From positions 1 to 6,951 of the forward strand of contig JAACEU010000023.1 in assembly GCA_011682355.1 (NCBI GenBank): a DNA stretch of 6,951 nt, read 5' to 3'. The position numbers and the translations under genes are program-made. The notes beneath the pieces were generated by a model. It made no database searches. It saw nothing but the letters and a program-made list of their open reading frames with translations, and was not told where the DNA came from. How positions within the stretch are numbered: the first letter of the stretch is position 1; every line of letters begins with the position of its first letter. The stretch comes from Nitrospirota bacterium. GTDB lineage: Bacteria; Patescibacteriota; Gracilibacteria; UBA1369; LOWO2-01-FULL-3. Below, in pieces: positions 5,958 to 6,951 of this stretch.

Positions 5958-6013
5958 CGGGCCTAAAATGTAAATGATCTTTGTTTTTGTTTTTCTAGAA
6001 CTTTTCTATATAC

Positions 6014-6042
6014 ACTATAGCACTTTTCTAAATCTGCGTCAA
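6014..6042 (-). promoter_or_regulatory. Promoter of the large ncRNA
   Basis: On the minus strand, TTGACG (6042-6037), an ideal 17-nt spacer and TATAGT (6019-6014) match the sigma70 consensus at 5/6 and 5/6. The predicted start is near 6007, leaving an A-rich unstructured 5' leader before the first helix. Confidence 0.82.
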
Positions 6043-6058
6043 CCCCTGAAAAGGGTTT

Positions 6059-6086
6059 TTGCATTTTAGATGTTGAAAAATAATAT
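6059..6086 (+). promoter_or_regulatory. Predicted promoter of the small structured transcript
   Basis: TTGCAT (6059-6064), a 16-nt spacer and TAATAT (6081-6086; alternative TATAGA at 6084) predict a start near 6093. It lies back to back with the large-ncRNA promoter, and the two -35 boxes are 16 bp apart. Confidence 0.45.
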
Positions 6087-6119
6087 AGAATGTAAGCGTG
6101 ATTCTTAACCTCACTTACT

Positions 6120-6155
6120 ATGGACGGCAAAAAAGGAGGATGTGGCGGTTGCTAA
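6120..6155 (+). CDS. Tiny Cys/Gly-rich ORF, 11 codons (MDGKKGGCGGC), tentative
   Basis: An ATG at 6120 opens MDGKKGGCGGC and closes with TAA. The C-terminal Gly-Gly-Cys-Gly-Gly-Cys could bind a metal or act as a thiol peptide. It has no upstream Shine-Dalgarno sequence; an AAGGAGGA lies inside the ORF, not before it. It is small enough to be chance. Its position inside a structured element, with the stop codon immediately before CGCTTAC, would also suit a leader peptide whose translation affects folding. I do not recognise the peptide. Confidence 0.22.
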   Translation: MDGKKGGCGGC

Positions 6156-6169
6156 TCGCTTACTGTCCC

Positions 6170-6197
6170 GGGCAAGACTTGAAACTGCCTTTTTTTG
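6170..6197 (+). terminator. Weak terminator-like hairpin before the MATE gene
   Basis: GGCA (6171-6174) and TGCC (6186-6189) enclose an 11-nt loop and are followed by seven T residues. The stem is short. The T-tract can also pair with CAAAAAAGG at 6128-6136, giving a longer alternative. It may be a conditional terminator rather than a constitutive one. Confidence 0.4.
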
Positions 6198-6205
6198 TTG
6201 TAGAG

Positions 6206-6233
6206 TTGAGCGGATTTTAAAAATTCATTTTAT
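6206..6233 (+). promoter_or_regulatory. Possible leaderless promoter of the MATE gene
   Basis: TTGAGC (6206-6211), a 16-nt spacer and TTTTAT (6228-6233) are followed by five bases and the ATG at 6239. The arrangement repeats that of the ferredoxin and mnmA genes, and no Shine-Dalgarno sequence is present. The box matches are only moderate. Confidence 0.35.
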
Positions 6234-6238
6234 GAGTT

Positions 6239-6951
6239 ATGAAAAAAATAAATTTACTTGAGGGGTCGATCACGAAGTCGTTGATGTTTTTGGCTATTCC
6301 TATTGTGATTGGGAATTTGTTGCATTCTGCATATCACCTTACCGATCTATTTTGGGTTGGACGTTTGGGTGAAGTGGGCGTTGCGGCAATGTCGATGAAT
6401 TTCCCTGTGGTTTTTTTGTTTATTTCTTTGGGAATTGGTTTGTCGACAGCTGGAGCTATTTTGGTGGCCCAATATTATGGAGAAAAGAATCATGAACGTG
6501 TTGATTTTGTTGCGGGGCAGTCGGTTTTTATGATTATTTCGGTTTCAATTCTTGTGTCTGTGTTGGGGTATTTGTTATCCCCATATATTATCGGATTGAT
6601 GGGAGCTGAAGAGGCAGTGAGTAGTGCCTCAACATCGTATCTTCAAGTTTCATTTATCGGGATGACTTTTATTTTTGGATATATGGTCTTTCAGTCTTTA
6701 TTGCGTGGTGTTGGTGAGGTGAAAATTCCTATGTTTATAGTTTTAGGAACTGTTTTGTTGAATTTGGTAATTGATCCTATATTTATTTTGGGTTATGGTC
6801 CAATTCCCGCTTTTGGGGTGAAGGGCGCGGCTATGGTTACTGTTATTACTGAGGGATGTGCGTTTGCTATTGGTTTGTTTTTGTTGATAAAGGGGTGGCA
6901 CGGAGTTCAGTTAAAATGGAAAAATCTTTATCCCAATTTTAAGTTTATAAA
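6239..6951 (+). CDS. MATE-family multidrug/cation antiporter, N-terminal half (cut by window edge)
   Basis: This is an integral inner-membrane transporter that exports organic cations or drugs in exchange for H+ or Na+. The window holds 237 codons of a family whose members are usually about 450 residues with 12 membrane helices. The ATG at 6239 begins MKKINLLEGSITKSLMFLAIP, the usual short cytoplasmic start before helix 1. Family features are TDLFWVGRLG (35-44), GLSTAGAILVAQYYG (67-81), LLRGVGEVKIPM (154-165), and NLVIDPIFI (175-183) followed by FGVKGAAMVT. About six hydrophobic segments are visible, as expected for the first half. The substrate is unknown. The upstream small structured element ends 42 nt before the start and could control it, though a separate promoter-like sequence is also present. 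Confidence 0.93.
   Translation, partial: MKKINLLEGSITKSLMFLAIPIVIGNLLHSAYHLTDLFWVGRLGEVGVAAMSMNFPVVFLFISLGIGLSTAGAILVAQYYGEKNHERVDFVAGQSVFMIISVSILVSVLGYLLSPYIIGLMGAEEAVSSASTSYLQVSFIGMTFIFGYMVFQSLLRGVGEVKIPMFIVLGTVLLNLVIDPIFILGYGPIPAFGVKGAAMVTVITEGCAFAIGLFLLIKGWHGVQLKWKNLYPNFKFI

Larger units (their letters stand above)
5393..6007 (-). ncRNA. Large structured non-coding RNA (about 615 nt), family unrecognised
   Basis: No ORF of protein-gene size reads through this stretch on the minus strand. It starts about 7 nt after a good promoter and ends at a strong intrinsic terminator. Helices seen, in RNA order: a long arm at 5957-5818 (21 of 23 pairs at its base, UUCG tip at 5891-5888); a 7-bp hairpin at 5813-5796; CUCGCAA/UUGUGAG (5790-5767) competing with CAGUU/AACUG; a two-part hairpin at 5751-5706; AGAUC-GCAA-GAUUU (5651-5638); UAGCG-GUAA-CGCUA (5600-5587); a GCAA-capped hairpin near 5566-5544; CGAC-UUCG-GUCG (5482-5471); then the terminator. 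UUCG and GNRA loops and most G-U wobbles fit only the minus strand. Conserved blocks of RNase P RNA, tmRNA, SRP RNA and group I/II introns are not visible. The size recalls OLE, ROOL and GOLLD, but I cannot assign it to any of them. Confidence 0.82.
6093..6197 (+). ncRNA. Small structured RNA or leader (about 105 nt) with alternative pairings
   Basis: Near its 5' end GTAAGCG-tg-ATT (6092-6103) can pair with AATCGCTTAC (6154-6163) to make a 10-bp helix. The same 5' segment can instead pair with TCACTTAC (6111-6118), and the 3' segment can fold locally as GCGGTT-GCT-AATCGC (6145-6159). CCTC (6109-6112) can also pair with GAGG of the AAGGAGGA stretch. Competing pairings of this kind are typical of attenuators or riboswitches, but I recognise no known class. 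It ends at a weak terminator before the MATE gene and could be an independent sRNA, the mRNA of an 11-codon peptide, or a leader for the MATE gene. Confidence 0.45.

Noticed and set aside
5393..6007. RNase P RNA, tmRNA, SRP RNA or a group I/II intron
   Set aside because: I looked for the RNase P GAGGAAAGUC block, tmRNA ends with a tRNA-like CCA, the SRP GGAAGGAAGCAGC loop, group I core strings and group II domain V and found none. A covariance-model search would be the decisive test.
6139..6219. ATG at 6139 directly after AGGAGG, opening about 26 codons (MWRLLIAY...)
   Set aside because: The Shine-Dalgarno-like bases touch the ATG with no spacer, and the frame runs through the terminator-like hairpin and T-tract.

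Overview
The window carries bacterial chromosomal DNA that is AT-rich, uses the standard genetic code (no in-frame TGA in any gene) and has a compact layout. Several genes appear to have -10 boxes only 5-6 nt from their start codons, with no Shine-Dalgarno sequence. I cannot name the lineage. Small intergenic gaps, probable leaderless mRNAs and unfamiliar proteins would fit a candidate-phyla (Patescibacteria/CPR-like) genome, but that is a guess.

Layout, left to right. On the minus strand, the first 33 codons of thymidylate synthase (thyA, cut by the window edge) follow ispG (gcpE, MEP isoprenoid pathway) by 15 nt. ispG is divergent from a plant-type [2Fe-2S] ferredoxin gene, and their promoters overlap in a 60-nt gap that also holds a 13-bp palindrome. 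The ferredoxin gene is followed after 1 nt by a long fold-type-I PLP enzyme of the aminotransferase class I/II family. A 64-nt gap with a near-consensus promoter leads to an unrecognised 349-aa acidic protein. Its 3' end overlaps by 9 nt the 3' end of the convergent mnmA (tRNA 2-thiouridylase).

From mnmA to the last gene there are about 870 bases with no normal-size gene, and this is the most interesting part. On the minus strand a good sigma70-type promoter (TTGACG-17-TATAGT) precedes about 615 nt of non-coding sequence. That sequence folds into many local helices with UUCG and GNRA loops and ends in a 14-bp hairpin plus U8 terminator just before the mnmA promoter. G-U wobble patterns agree that the minus strand is the RNA. 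I interpret it as an autonomous large structured non-coding RNA, in the size range of OLE, ROOL and GOLLD, whose family I cannot recognise. Divergent from it is a second short structured transcript of about 105 nt. It contains an 11-codon ORF (MDGKKGGCGGC) and ends in a weak terminator. The window closes with the first 237 codons of a MATE-family multidrug/cation antiporter on the plus strand.

The protein genes are mostly housekeeping: dTMP synthesis, isoprenoid precursor synthesis with a possible ferredoxin electron donor next door, tRNA thiolation and export. The novelty candidates are the 615-nt RNA, the small structured element beside it and the orphan 349-aa protein.
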